Assembly (NCBI GenBank): GCA_009691335.1
Contig: SICR01000004.1
Location: 1-38,471 of the forward strand
From: Candidatus Zambryskiibacteriota bacterium
GTDB lineage: Bacteria > Patescibacteriota > Minisyncoccia > Phycocordibacterales > Zambryskibacteraceae
Direction of reading: 5' to 3'
Length of the DNA: 38,471 bases
A model generated the notes under the pieces. The model had not been told where the DNA came from. It saw only the letters and a list, made by a program, of their open reading frames with translations, and ran no database searches. Position numbers and translations under genes: made by a program. Within the stretch, counting starts at the first letter, position 1, and each line of letters begins with the position of its first letter. Below are positions 28,415-37,150 of this stretch, in pieces.

Positions 28415-30018
28415 TACATACTTAAGGGAGTCGGAATACCAAGAATGGTCAAACCATTTTTGATAACAATACTGAAAGCTTGGACGATAGCCAATCTATA
28501 AGCTGATTCTGAAGAATCATTAAGCACCTGCTCATTGGCATAGAAATTATTGAAGGATGATGAGAGCTCAGTAAGATATGTGGTGATGTAATTGGGTGCA
28601 TATTCCTTGGCCGCCCGCTCAACTATCTCTGGGAATCTATGTAGAAGCTTCTCAACCTCATGGGTTTCCCTGGACAAGGTTGAACCCTGTCCGACTTCTA
28701 ACAAAGTCCGACCTTGGGAATCCGCTTTCTTGAGAAGTGAGTTGGCGCGGGCGTACGCATACTGCAGATAAACACCGGAATCACCTTCGATCGAGACAGA
28801 TTTCTCTAAGTCGAATACGATATCATTGCCAATAGCTTGACGCAGTATCATGTATTTGATAGCCCCAATAGCTACTTGCTCATCACCCTTAACTTTCCCT
28901 TTCACTTCTTCAATTAAAGCTTCGGCCGTAATTACATTCCCCGTCCTAGAAGACATTTTACCTGTTAGAAGTCTTAATATGCCATGCGAAAGATGTTTGG
29001 TCTTCTTGGCCAATTCAGGATAAATCTGACTCAGAGCAGTAAGCATTACTCTGAAATATTCCTTAATCTCATTACTTGTAACTACAACCGATAAATCATA
29101 CGGATAGTGGTCATACTTATTTTTTGCATTTCCCAAATCCTTAGCTTCATATGTTGGTAAACCTTGAGAGTTTATAAATACACGAGTATGAAGCGAAGGT
29201 CCAAACTTCTCGCCCTTAAACACAATAGCACCATCAGATTCTTCAAAAACTCTTCCGATATTTTCTTGTACAATCTTTTTTCCCGCTTCACCAGTTTCTG
29301 ATTCAAAAAAATAATAATCGAATTTAGTGCCGAGTCTTTTATAGATTACTTCAAAAGATTCCAAACTTTTCTTCTTTCCTTCTTCGTAGATTTTGTTTAT
29401 TTCTTCATCAGACTTGTCATAGATCTCTTTATTAATATCTTCAATCTCTTTTTTCGCCCTTTGGTCTTCCTCATACGCCTTATGTCCTAAAGCATAGGCA
29501 TTATCTTTCTTTCCCTCTCTTATCGCCCAAACCGCCTTGGCAACATGAAGTCCTACATCTCCCTGATAATTCACCTGTTTCACTTCCGCACCGTTCCATT
29601 CAAATATTCTGGCAAGAGTTGAGCCAATAACATTAGGCATTAAATGTCCTATGTGAAATTCTTTGAATGGGTTTGGGTCAGTATGCTCCACCATTATCTT
29701 CGTGCCTTTTATATATTCACTTTTCCCAAAATTCTCTCCTTCATCAATAATCTTTTTCAAACTTTTTTTAAAAAATTCTTTTGAAAGATAGAAGTTGATA
29801 AACCCAGGCCCAGCCAATTCCACCCTTTCCACCCCACTTGGCGGTGAAACCGCCAAGTGGGCATAAATCTCCCTGGCTTTACCTGTTTTGATCCCAACAT
29901 TTGTCGAATAGTCCCCCATCTTGAGGTCTGCTGGGTGTTCCACGACAAATCCAGTCTCGGTTATGCCGAGCTCTTTGAGCGCATTCTCAATGACTTTCCT
30001 TATTTCTTCTTTTATCAC
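28414..30018 (-). CDS. argS: Arginyl-tRNA synthetase
   Basis: VEHTDPNPFKEFHIGHLMPNVIGSTLARI, LAGPGFINFYLS, GKMSSRTGNVITAEAL. Confidence 0.96.
   Translation of the reverse strand: MIKEEIRKVIENALKELGITETGFVVEHPADLKMGDYSTNVGIKTGKAREIYAHLAVSPPSGVERVELAGPGFINFYLSKEFFKKSLKKIIDEGENFGKSEYIKGTKIMVEHTDPNPFKEFHIGHLMPNVIGSTLARIFEWNGAEVKQVNYQGDVGLHVAKAVWAIREGKKDNAYALGHKAYEEDQRAKKEIEDINKEIYDKSDEEINKIYEEGKKKSLESFEVIYKRLGTKFDYYFFESETGEAGKKIVQENIGRVFEESDGAIVFKGEKFGPSLHTRVFINSQGLPTYEAKDLGNAKNKYDHYPYDLSVVVTSNEIKEYFRVMLTALSQIYPELAKKTKHLSHGILRLLTGKMSSRTGNVITAEALIEEVKGKVKGDEQVAIGAIKYMILRQAIGNDIVFDLEKSVSIEGDSGVYLQYAYARANSLLKKADSQGRTLLEVGQGSTLSRETHEVEKLLHRFPEIVERAAKEYAPNYITTYLTELSSSFNNFYANEQVLNDSSESAYRLAIVQAFSIVIKNGLTILGIPTPLSM
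28672..28718. repeat. Second palindromic segment inside argS coding sequence
   Basis: GGACAAGGTTGAACCCTGTCC followed by GACTT-ctaaca-AAGTC and CGACCTTGG. Confidence 0.6.
29833..29861. repeat. Perfect palindrome inside argS coding sequence
   Basis: CCCACTTGGCGGT-GAA-ACCGCCAAGTGGG, 13-bp arms. Confidence 0.85.
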
Positions 30019-31187
30019 CCTCTCAATATCTTATCAATCTTTTGAGCAATCTTAATCATATCCTTTTCTTTCTTGCCACGCGTGGTTTCTGCGGCCGTAC
30101 CAATGCGAATACCGGATGGGTCCATAGGACTTCTGGTTTCTCCAGGAATAGTGTTCTTGTTGACAATGATGCCAGCCTTTTCGAGTTTGTCGCTAGCTTC
30201 TTTGCCGGATATTCCATTACCTCCCATCCAAGTATCAACTAATGCCAGATGAGTATCGGTCCCACCAGACACGATTCTCCAGCCTAGTCTCTTGAGCTCT
30301 TCTGCCAATACTTTGGCATTTGTTATAACTTGCTTGGCATATTTTTTATAAGCTGGACTCATATCTTCCTTAAGCATAGTGGCAACAGCCGCAATCTGAT
30401 TGAGATGAGGTCCTCCTTGAAGTCCAGGAAATACAGCTCTATCTATCTTCTTATACAACTCTCGTTCGTCAATGCGGGAAAAGATTAGAGCACTTCTAGG
30501 ACCGCGCAAAGTTTTATGCGTTGTGGTGGTAACCACATCGGCGTATAGGAATGGAGATGGGATTACTCCCCCGGCCACAAGACCGGCTGTGTGCGACATA
30601 TCTACCATAAGATATGCCCCGGATGCATCGGCTATCTCTCTAAACTTTTTATAATCCACAAGCCTTGGATACGCGGTAAAGCCCGCCACGATAATATTCG
30701 GTTTTTCTCTTTTTGCCAAATCTTTCAACCTTTCATAATCAATTCTCTCCGTTTTGGGGTCTACTCCGTATTGAATTGCTTTCCAAAACTTTCCGGTAGC
30801 CGAAACTTTGTATCCATGTGTGAGATGCCCGCCATCAGTCAAGGACATACCCATGATAGTCCCACCAAGCGGCACGAGACCAAGATAAACGGCCAAGTTT
30901 GCCGGAGAACCAGAGTGAGCTTGGACATTTACTGCCCATTTTTTAGACGAAAGCTTGAAAAGCTTTAGCGCCCGACCTTTGGCAAGATTTTCAATTTTGT
31001 CAGAATAAATGTTCCCACCATAGTAGCGATGAGCTGGATAGCCTTCGGCATATTTATTGGTCAGCTCCGAACCTAGTACCTCTAGCACGTCTCGTGAGAC
31101 GTAATTCTCTGAAGCGATCAGGTTTATGACGCCTCTTTGACGTTTCTTTTCAAGCTTGATTAATTTCTCAATTTCTTTGTCTTTCAT
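30015..31187 (-). CDS. glyA: Serine hydroxymethyltransferase
   Basis: LIASENYVSRDVLEVLGSELTNKYAEGYPAHRYYGG; VTTTTHKTLRGPRSALIF. Confidence 0.98.
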   Translation of the reverse strand: MKDKEIEKLIKLEKKRQRGVINLIASENYVSRDVLEVLGSELTNKYAEGYPAHRYYGGNIYSDKIENLAKGRALKLFKLSSKKWAVNVQAHSGSPANLAVYLGLVPLGGTIMGMSLTDGGHLTHGYKVSATGKFWKAIQYGVDPKTERIDYERLKDLAKREKPNIIVAGFTAYPRLVDYKKFREIADASGAYLMVDMSHTAGLVAGGVIPSPFLYADVVTTTTHKTLRGPRSALIFSRIDERELYKKIDRAVFPGLQGGPHLNQIAAVATMLKEDMSPAYKKYAKQVITNAKVLAEELKRLGWRIVSGGTDTHLALVDTWMGGNGISGKEASDKLEKAGIIVNKNTIPGETRSPMDPSGIRIGTAAETTRGKKEKDMIKIAQKIDKILRG

Positions 31188-32161
31188 TTCTTTTTTGCTT
31201 TCTCAAATGTTCCAAATCCTCCCGTGACAGAAAGTATCGCTTTTATTGGCGGATGCGAGTTGTAGTTAAGCAAGGTGACATATTTTGGCAAAAAGCTATC
31301 TATACTTCTTACCCTCTTATCAATCCGTACCGTTGGGAATGGCATTGGCTTGCGCTTAAGTTGTTCTTTGACTTGATCCAGATGTTTCTCATAAATATGA
31401 ACATCACCGAAGCTATGTACAAATTCTCCTGGCTTATAACCCAGAACTTTGGCAATGACGATTGTCAGTAATGCATAGCTCGCAATGTTGAATGGTACCC
31501 CGAGAAACATATCCGCACTTCGTTGATAAAGATGGAGAGAGAGTCTTTTGTTAATTATATTTATTTGGAACATATTGTGACAAATCGGGAAATAAGATGT
31601 GTATTTCTTTTCGGCCATCGTATACAAATATTCCGGATTCCAGGAATTTACTATCGCATTGTGAGCATTTGTGTCCCCCTTTATTTCTTCTACCGCCCAC
31701 CTCAACTGGTCAATAGTCCTCTTGGTACGAGTCGGCCATTTGCGCCACATCACTCCGTATATATTTGGCAATTCACCCCACTTCTTGGCAAAAGCTTTGT
31801 CATCCGCAATCCTTGCAATAAATTGCTCTTTGGTAAGTATGTTTTTGCTTTTGAGTTCTTTGTTCCTTATCTTATAAATTCTATAAGGATAATCATCCCA
31901 AATATGGACATTGTTATCGACAAGATATTTGATATTTGACTGGCCCGACATAAACCAATAGAGCTCCTGTATCACCCCATTCCAATAAACTTTCTTGGTA
32001 GTAAGCAAGGGTAGTCCCTGTGCCAAGTCAAAACGAAGTTGCCCTCCAAACAGACTATATGATGCGTCTCCTGTGCCTCTGTCCACCTTACGGTCTCCGT
32101 TTTTCAAAATATCTCTAAGTAGGTTTAAATATTGATACTCGGGATGTTTATTGTCTGCCAT
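31184..32161 (-). CDS. thyA: Thymidylate synthase
   Basis: RGTGDASYSLFGGQLRFDLAQGLPLLTTKKV; YFPICHNMFQINIINKRLSLHLYQRSADMFLGVPFNIASYALL. Confidence 0.97.
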   Translation of the reverse strand: MADNKHPEYQYLNLLRDILKNGDRKVDRGTGDASYSLFGGQLRFDLAQGLPLLTTKKVYWNGVIQELYWFMSGQSNIKYLVDNNVHIWDDYPYRIYKIRNKELKSKNILTKEQFIARIADDKAFAKKWGELPNIYGVMWRKWPTRTKRTIDQLRWAVEEIKGDTNAHNAIVNSWNPEYLYTMAEKKYTSYFPICHNMFQINIINKRLSLHLYQRSADMFLGVPFNIASYALLTIVIAKVLGYKPGEFVHSFGDVHIYEKHLDQVKEQLKRKPMPFPTVRIDKRVRSIDSFLPKYVTLLNYNSHPPIKAILSVTGGFGTFEKAKKK

Positions 32162-32162
32162 G

Positions 32163-32738
32163 TTATTTGCGGTTAAATCTTTTTACTTTTTTCTTAATAT
32201 TTTTTGGCGGCGTTTCAATTTTCCAACGATCATTTACATACTTACTAACTTTTTTATAACTAGTTTTCGGCTCTGTAACCATCTTGGAGAAAGTAAGTTG
32301 GGCTATCGGCATTCCAGGAGTGAGCACTATGGGAACAGAGTTTAAATTGCATAATTCAAAAGTAATACAGAGAAAATGCCCTGGATTTATTAGGCCGGCT
32401 GTATTGTGGACCATGAGACCGATGCGGGCCAAGCTAGATTTGCCGTGAAGCTGCACCAAATACTTGTAAGAACCAAAGTAGTCGATAGAGATACCTAAAA
32501 TGCTAACTCCCGGATGAAGAATGAAGGTTTCTCCTTTTTTCAAAAGAACTTCTCTCATGGGAGCATATTTTTTCTTTACAGGATCGATAGATTCAGCGCC
32601 ATGGGATTCCGTCAACAAAAACTTATTCCCCAAGAGGATATCGTAACTTGCAGGCTGTAACCTGCTTTCATCGAAATCCGAAAGAATGATATCTTCGTCC
32701 TTTACAGCTTTTTTTATATCAACATCAGATAAATACAT
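32163..32738 (-). CDS. dcd: dCTP deaminase
   Basis: LQPASYDILLGNKF; VQLHGKSSLARIGLMVHNTAGLINPGHFLCITFELCN. Confidence 0.93.
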   Translation of the reverse strand: MYLSDVDIKKAVKDEDIILSDFDESRLQPASYDILLGNKFLLTESHGAESIDPVKKKYAPMREVLLKKGETFILHPGVSILGISIDYFGSYKYLVQLHGKSSLARIGLMVHNTAGLINPGHFLCITFELCNLNSVPIVLTPGMPIAQLTFSKMVTEPKTSYKKVSKYVNDRWKIETPPKNIKKKVKRFNRK

Positions 32739-32742
32739 ATTA

Positions 32743-33411
32743 TTATTCTATGTTAAAGACATTATCAGTCCCGTAATAATCTCGCCAGTTGGCATTGTAA
32801 TAAGCAAACATTCTTTCCAATCTATCTTGAGGAAGCTCTTCCACTCCGAGAGATTGCATGGTTCCGAGCAAATTTGCTTTTACCGAATCAGCCAGAGTCT
32901 TGTCTTCTACAACCATTTCAAATTCTACTAGATATCCATAACCTGCATTCTTATCTAGACAAATGTTTATATCATCCAGCCTGTATTCTTCGCGTTCGCG
33001 GGACCATTTGGCCTGACACTCTAACCCAGAATTGAGAAGCAGTTTGTCCAATTGCTCTAATGTAATACTCATCTTATCTTCAAACTCCATTCTAGAAACT
33101 CCGTTAGAACTTGAGTCTATACCGATAGAAGCCTTGACCACCAGTTTTACTTCCCCATCTGTATCGCGAGTGCGGATGGAGAAATTATTCCCTTCATTGA
33201 GAATCCTTTCGAAAGATTCTCTCTTGTCCGCACTTATGTAACCAGTCAAAATATTTTTAAACTTAGTTACATCAGAAATGGTGAAGTAGTGGTTAAGCTG
33301 ATTATTTTTTGTTAAGAAAGATGCCCCCCTTTTATTTATCTTTTCTCTTAAATTGTCGGCATTTTCCTTCGCACCGAGCAGACTTTTGATTTCTATTTCG
33401 TAAAGAGACAT
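32743..33411 (-). CDS. CYTH-domain protein (class IV adenylate cyclase/ThTPase-like)
   Basis: MSLYEIEIKSLLG (ExExK-like), SIRTRDTDGEVKLVVKAS, VEFEMVVED. Confidence 0.82.
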   Translation of the reverse strand: MSLYEIEIKSLLGAKENADNLREKINKRGASFLTKNNQLNHYFTISDVTKFKNILTGYISADKRESFERILNEGNNFSIRTRDTDGEVKLVVKASIGIDSSSNGVSRMEFEDKMSITLEQLDKLLLNSGLECQAKWSREREEYRLDDINICLDKNAGYGYLVEFEMVVEDKTLADSVKANLLGTMQSLGVEELPQDRLERMFAYYNANWRDYYGTDNVFNIE

Positions 33412-33452
33412 AATAAATAAGCTTTTAATTATGCCCCAGTATATCAATACCT

Positions 33453-33980
33453 ATGAAAGCCACAACTATTGAAAAAAGGCCCAAAATCAGCATAGTCGTA
33501 GCCATCCGAAAACAGGACAATGCTATTGGCAGAGATACTGGGGAACTCCTTTTTCGTATCTCTGATGACCTCAAACGCTTTAAATCCTTGACTACTGGAC
33601 ACCCCATAATTATGGGGCGTAAAACTTATGAATCCATTGGTAAACCTCTCCCAGAAAGAACAAACATAGTAGTCACTCACAATCTAGATTTCAAGGCGGA
33701 AGGATGCTTGGTGGTCTCATCGCTAGAAGAAGCTATTGAGCGAGGGCGAGAAACAAGCACGGAGGAAATATTTGTGATAGGAGGAGGAGAAATATACAGA
33801 CAAGCTCTTCCTTATACTGACAAGTTATATCTGACTATCGTGGATGGTGGCGCAGAAGGAAATGTATTTTTCCCCGAATGGCGAAAACATTTTAAAAAAG
33901 AAATCTCTCGCGAAGAGAGGGTGGATGAAAAGACTGGGTTGGGATACGTTTGGACAACTCTAGAAAGAGAGGCTATTTAA
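33453..33980 (+). CDS. folA: Dihydrofolate reductase
   Basis: ISIVVAIRKQDNAIGRDTGELLFRISDDLKRFKSLTTGHPIIMGRKTYESIGKPLPERTNIVVT; VIGGGEIYRQALPYTDKLYLTIVD. Confidence 0.96.
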   Translation: MKATTIEKRPKISIVVAIRKQDNAIGRDTGELLFRISDDLKRFKSLTTGHPIIMGRKTYESIGKPLPERTNIVVTHNLDFKAEGCLVVSSLEEAIERGRETSTEEIFVIGGGEIYRQALPYTDKLYLTIVDGGAEGNVFFPEWRKHFKKEISREERVDEKTGLGYVWTTLEREAI

Positions 33981-34060
33981 CGTCTACTCACACATACTTT
34001 TCTGGTGAAAAGTTGCGCGAGCCAACCTCGCGCCGCCGTGCTCCGGCTGGTCGATGTTTA

Positions 34061-34483
34061 TTACTTCACATCGACCCCCATGCTCCTTGCGGTACCAGCA
34101 ATGATGTTCATCGCGGCATCTATGTCAGATGCGTTAAGGTCCGCCATTTTCTTCTCGGCTATTTCCTTAACCTTTGACTTAGAGAGCGTGCCGATTTTTA
34201 CTGTGTTAGGAGTACCAGAGCCTTTTTCTTTGCCTAAAGCCTTGAGGATGAGGGCTGCAGCTGGTTCAATCTTATAACTGAGTTTGTAAGTGCGGTCTTC
34301 GTAAACTTCTACCACGGTAGGCACGGTCTCGCCCCTGCGCTCCTTGGTCTCTTCGTTGAAGCGCTTTACGAATTCCCCAATGTTAATACCCGCAGCTCCT
34401 AGAACAGGGCCAAGTTGCTGGCCGGGCACAGCTGCTGCGCCTGGGATTTGAAGCTTTAGAATTTTTGTAACTTTCTTGGCCAT
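34061..34483 (-). CDS. rplK: 50S ribosomal protein uL11
   Basis: LQIPGAAAVPGQQLGPVLGAAGINIGEFVKRFNEET...AGTARSMGVDVK. Confidence 0.98.
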   Translation of the reverse strand: MAKKVTKILKLQIPGAAAVPGQQLGPVLGAAGINIGEFVKRFNEETKERRGETVPTVVEVYEDRTYKLSYKIEPAAALILKALGKEKGSGTPNTVKIGTLSKSKVKEIAEKKMADLNASDIDAAMNIIAGTARSMGVDVK

Positions 34484-34500
34484 AAGGGTAATACAATACC

Positions 34501-35046
34501 TTAAACTTTCTTAACCTGCAAAAAGTCTAATTCGACAGGAGTTTCGCGTCCGAACATGTTTACCAGCACCTTGACCTTGCCTCTCTCTTCATCAATTTCA
34601 CTTACCTTGCCTTCAAGTTCCTTGAACGGTCCATCTACGATAAGCACCGCGTCATTCTCTATGAGATTGATAGTGTGCGTGATTTTATCTACAGACATTC
34701 TAGCAAAGAGAGCATCGACCTCTTTCTTCTCTATCGGCACAGGGTACACTCCAGAACCGACGAAGCCTGTCACTCTAGGAGTATTTCTCACCACGTACCA
34801 TGAATCATCGGTTACTATCATATCCACGAGAATGTAACCGGGGTAAATTTTCTCTTCTTCTTCCACACGCTTGCCGCCTTTTATCTTTATCTTTTTTTCC
34901 GTAGGCACAATGACATTAAATATTTTATCCTCCATACCTAGAGACTCTATACGTTGCTTGAGATTCCTCATAACAGCATTCTCATACCCAGCATAGGTAT
35001 GCACTACGTACCAATTTCTACCTTCTGAAAGATTTTGTTTTGCCAT
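34501..35046 (-). CDS. nusG: Transcription termination/antitermination protein NusG
   Basis: WYVVHTYAGYENAVMRNLKQRIES; YPGYILVDMIVTDDSWYVVRNTPRVTGFVG. Confidence 0.98.
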   Translation of the reverse strand: MAKQNLSEGRNWYVVHTYAGYENAVMRNLKQRIESLGMEDKIFNVIVPTEKKIKIKGGKRVEEEEKIYPGYILVDMIVTDDSWYVVRNTPRVTGFVGSGVYPVPIEKKEVDALFARMSVDKITHTINLIENDAVLIVDGPFKELEGKVSEIDEERGKVKVLVNMFGRETPVELDFLQVKKV

Positions 35047-35070
35047 GTTACTTGTGGTGGACTTGTTGAA

Positions 35071-35253
35071 CTATAGAATAAACTTCTGAAGAATAAGTGA
35101 GAAAATGTAATCAAAGAAACCTAGAAAAATAGCGGTGGCCACAGAAATAAGGATGACCACTATAGTAAATGTCACTGCTTGTCGGCGAGTAGGCCAAGAG
35201 ACATGGGCGAGTTCAGCGCGCGTATCCTTGATGTAATTGATGAGTCTGTTCAT
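35071..35253 (-). CDS. secE: Preprotein translocase subunit SecE
   Basis: MNRLINYIKDTRAELAHVSWPTRRQAVTFTIVVILISVATAIFLGFFDYIFSLILQ; secE-nusG-rplK synteny. Confidence 0.93.
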   Translation of the reverse strand: MNRLINYIKDTRAELAHVSWPTRRQAVTFTIVVILISVATAIFLGFFDYIFSLILQKFIL

Positions 35254-35320
35254 ATTTTTACTGTGTACGCCATAGCCTTGGCGACGGCTGTAAGAAAAAA
35301 CACCCCGCGGGTGCAAATTT

Positions 35321-35349
35321 ATAATACTACACCCACTCCTATATTGCAA
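35321..35349 (-). promoter_or_regulatory. Candidate promoter of secE-nusG-rplK
   Basis: Minus strand TTGCAA - 17 nt - TATTAT. Confidence 0.6.
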
Positions 35350-35388
35350 GGACGAGTGTAGACCCAGAGCCTGATAACCTAAAAACTT

Positions 35389-36189
35389 TTAGCGAATCTC
35401 ATAAGTGATATTGACAACGATTTTGACTTTATTCTCCCCTATTGGAATAGTTGGTACTGACTTGGAAAAATTAAACTCGCCCATATTCAGGGCTTCCTTT
35501 TCCATATAGACAGGCATTGGACCACTATCAGTAGAGTCACTGAAGCTCACCACTCTTACAAGTTTGACATCCAGCTCCTCGGCAAGAGTTTCGGCTTTCT
35601 CCTTCGCATTAGCGATAGCCTTAGCTCTAGCTTCTTTAGTAAGCTTGTCAGGGTCGTCGACAGTAAAAGTGATGCCAGAAAGATTGGTGGCACCGCTATC
35701 TCCTACATCCGCCAAAACCTTGCCAACATCTTCAGTCTTCCTAACTTTGACAGTAATCGAATGGTTGGCTGTATAGCCATCTTGAACTTGTTTACCCGGA
35801 GAAGGAGGGCAGTTGTATGGAGTGCAGGGATAGAGCATAACTGTCTCGTAACTATATTTAGGCCAGACGGAATAGTTGGTAGTTTTGATATCCTTCTCTT
35901 CGATATCCAAGTCTTCAAGACTTGCAAGAATGACACCGACCTTCTCGGCCACTTTCTTTTGTGCATCACTCACACTTTGAGCATCAGCAGAGATTGTAAA
36001 GGAAAATGTGGCAATATCTGGCACAGACACAGCTTCTCCATCTCCTGTAACAGTAATAGAATTATAGGCCGGATCAGTATTGCGCAAACTTTTTAATTCC
36101 CCAAGAGTTTTTGCACCTAGAAAAACCGCAAGAATAATAAGTACGATCCAGACCCACTTATAAATATCGCTAATTTCTTTATTTTGCAT
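35389..36189 (-). CDS. SIMPL-domain (DUF541) exported protein
   Basis: ITVTGDGEAVSVPDIATFSFTISADAQSVSDAQKKVAEKVGVILASLEDLDIEEKDIKTTNYSVWPKYSY. Confidence 0.9.
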   Translation of the reverse strand: MQNKEISDIYKWVWIVLIILAVFLGAKTLGELKSLRNTDPAYNSITVTGDGEAVSVPDIATFSFTISADAQSVSDAQKKVAEKVGVILASLEDLDIEEKDIKTTNYSVWPKYSYETVMLYPCTPYNCPPSPGKQVQDGYTANHSITVKVRKTEDVGKVLADVGDSGATNLSGITFTVDDPDKLTKEARAKAIANAKEKAETLAEELDVKLVRVVSFSDSTDSGPMPVYMEKEALNMGEFNFSKSVPTIPIGENKVKIVVNITYEIR

Positions 36190-36206
36190 AGGGTGATTTT
36201 ATCACA

Positions 36207-36278
36207 CCCAGCACTGAATTTTGACATCATTCGCTAGAAGCGAACGCGTTTTACGCGATGTCAAAATTCAGTGCTGGG
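36207..36278. repeat. Long perfect inverted repeat with two internal hairpins
   Basis: CCCAGCACTGAATTTTGACATC (36207-36228) and GATGTCAAAATTCAGTGCTGGG (36257-36278), enclosing TTCGCTAGAAGCGAA and a CGCGTTTTACGCG hairpin. Confidence 0.9.
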
Positions 36279-36941
36279 TCACATGTCTATAAACCTTCTC
36301 AAAGAACGCTTGCTTCCAAAGAAAATATTGAACATAAGAACCGTGAAGCTAACGCAAAGGAGTCCCAAGGCTACACCCGCCAAGATATCCAGAGTCCAAT
36401 GAGCGCCAAGATATAGGCGAGAGAAAGAGACTATAACCGTCGCGACGATTGAACCAATTATCAAGCTGATTCTCTTCGCCGTTGTGTGCACTTTACCGAA
36501 GAATGTATGCCCCAGAAGGAAGAAGAATGCCGTAGCAACCGTAGCGTGACCACTTGGGAAGCTCCAACCTCCCGCAATATATACATCAGATATTGGTCGA
36601 GTAATCTGAAAAACATTTTTGAGGATAGTTAGAGAAACCACCGTTACCAAAAGACCAATGAGAAAAAGTATCGCGTCATAAATATATCCTCGCATGGCAA
36701 GCAATGACGCCATGAGGACGGCGAGACAAGAGAGTATAAAGGGATTCCACAGTGTCGTTACCCATACCAGAAAAGTTGTTAGAAGCGGAGTGCGCATATG
36801 CACCACAAACTTTTCTACAACAGTATTGAGAGGGGTAAGGTCGCTCCCTGACAAAAGACCCTCAATAATGACAACTAGCACTAGGCCAGAAATCATATAA
36901 ATGAGGAGAAACAAAATGTTTTTGGCCCAATTGGGAACCAT
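36279..36941 (-). CDS. PAP2 family phosphatase
   Basis: KNVFQITRPISD, FPSGHATVATAFFFLLG, SFSRLYLGAHWTLDILAGVALG. Confidence 0.92.
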   Translation of the reverse strand: MVPNWAKNILFLLIYMISGLVLVVIIEGLLSGSDLTPLNTVVEKFVVHMRTPLLTTFLVWVTTLWNPFILSCLAVLMASLLAMRGYIYDAILFLIGLLVTVVSLTILKNVFQITRPISDVYIAGGWSFPSGHATVATAFFFLLGHTFFGKVHTTAKRISLIIGSIVATVIVSFSRLYLGAHWTLDILAGVALGLLCVSFTVLMFNIFFGSKRSLRRFIDM

Positions 36942-37069
36942 GGTGTGAAATTATATCACGATAACCAGCCTTACCTATAGCTTTCCGGACCTGATCAGCG
37001 TGCGAGAGTGGACGTATATAACAATCTTTTTCATAAATTGTATTTAGTGGCTTTTTTGAGCCGTATTTG

Positions 37070-37143
37070 GGTGACCGACGGGGCTCGAACCCGTAACAAC
37101 CAGCTCCACAAGCTGGGACTCTACCAATTGAGCTACGGCCACC
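37070..37143 (-). tRNA. tRNA-His(GTG)
   Basis: Cloverleaf GGTGGCCGTAGCTCAATTGGTAGAGTCCCAGCTTGTGGAGCTGGTTGTTACGGGTTCGAGCCCCGTCGGTCACC; anticodon GTG, G-1:C73 present. Confidence 0.97.
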
Positions 37144-37150
37144 ATTATTA

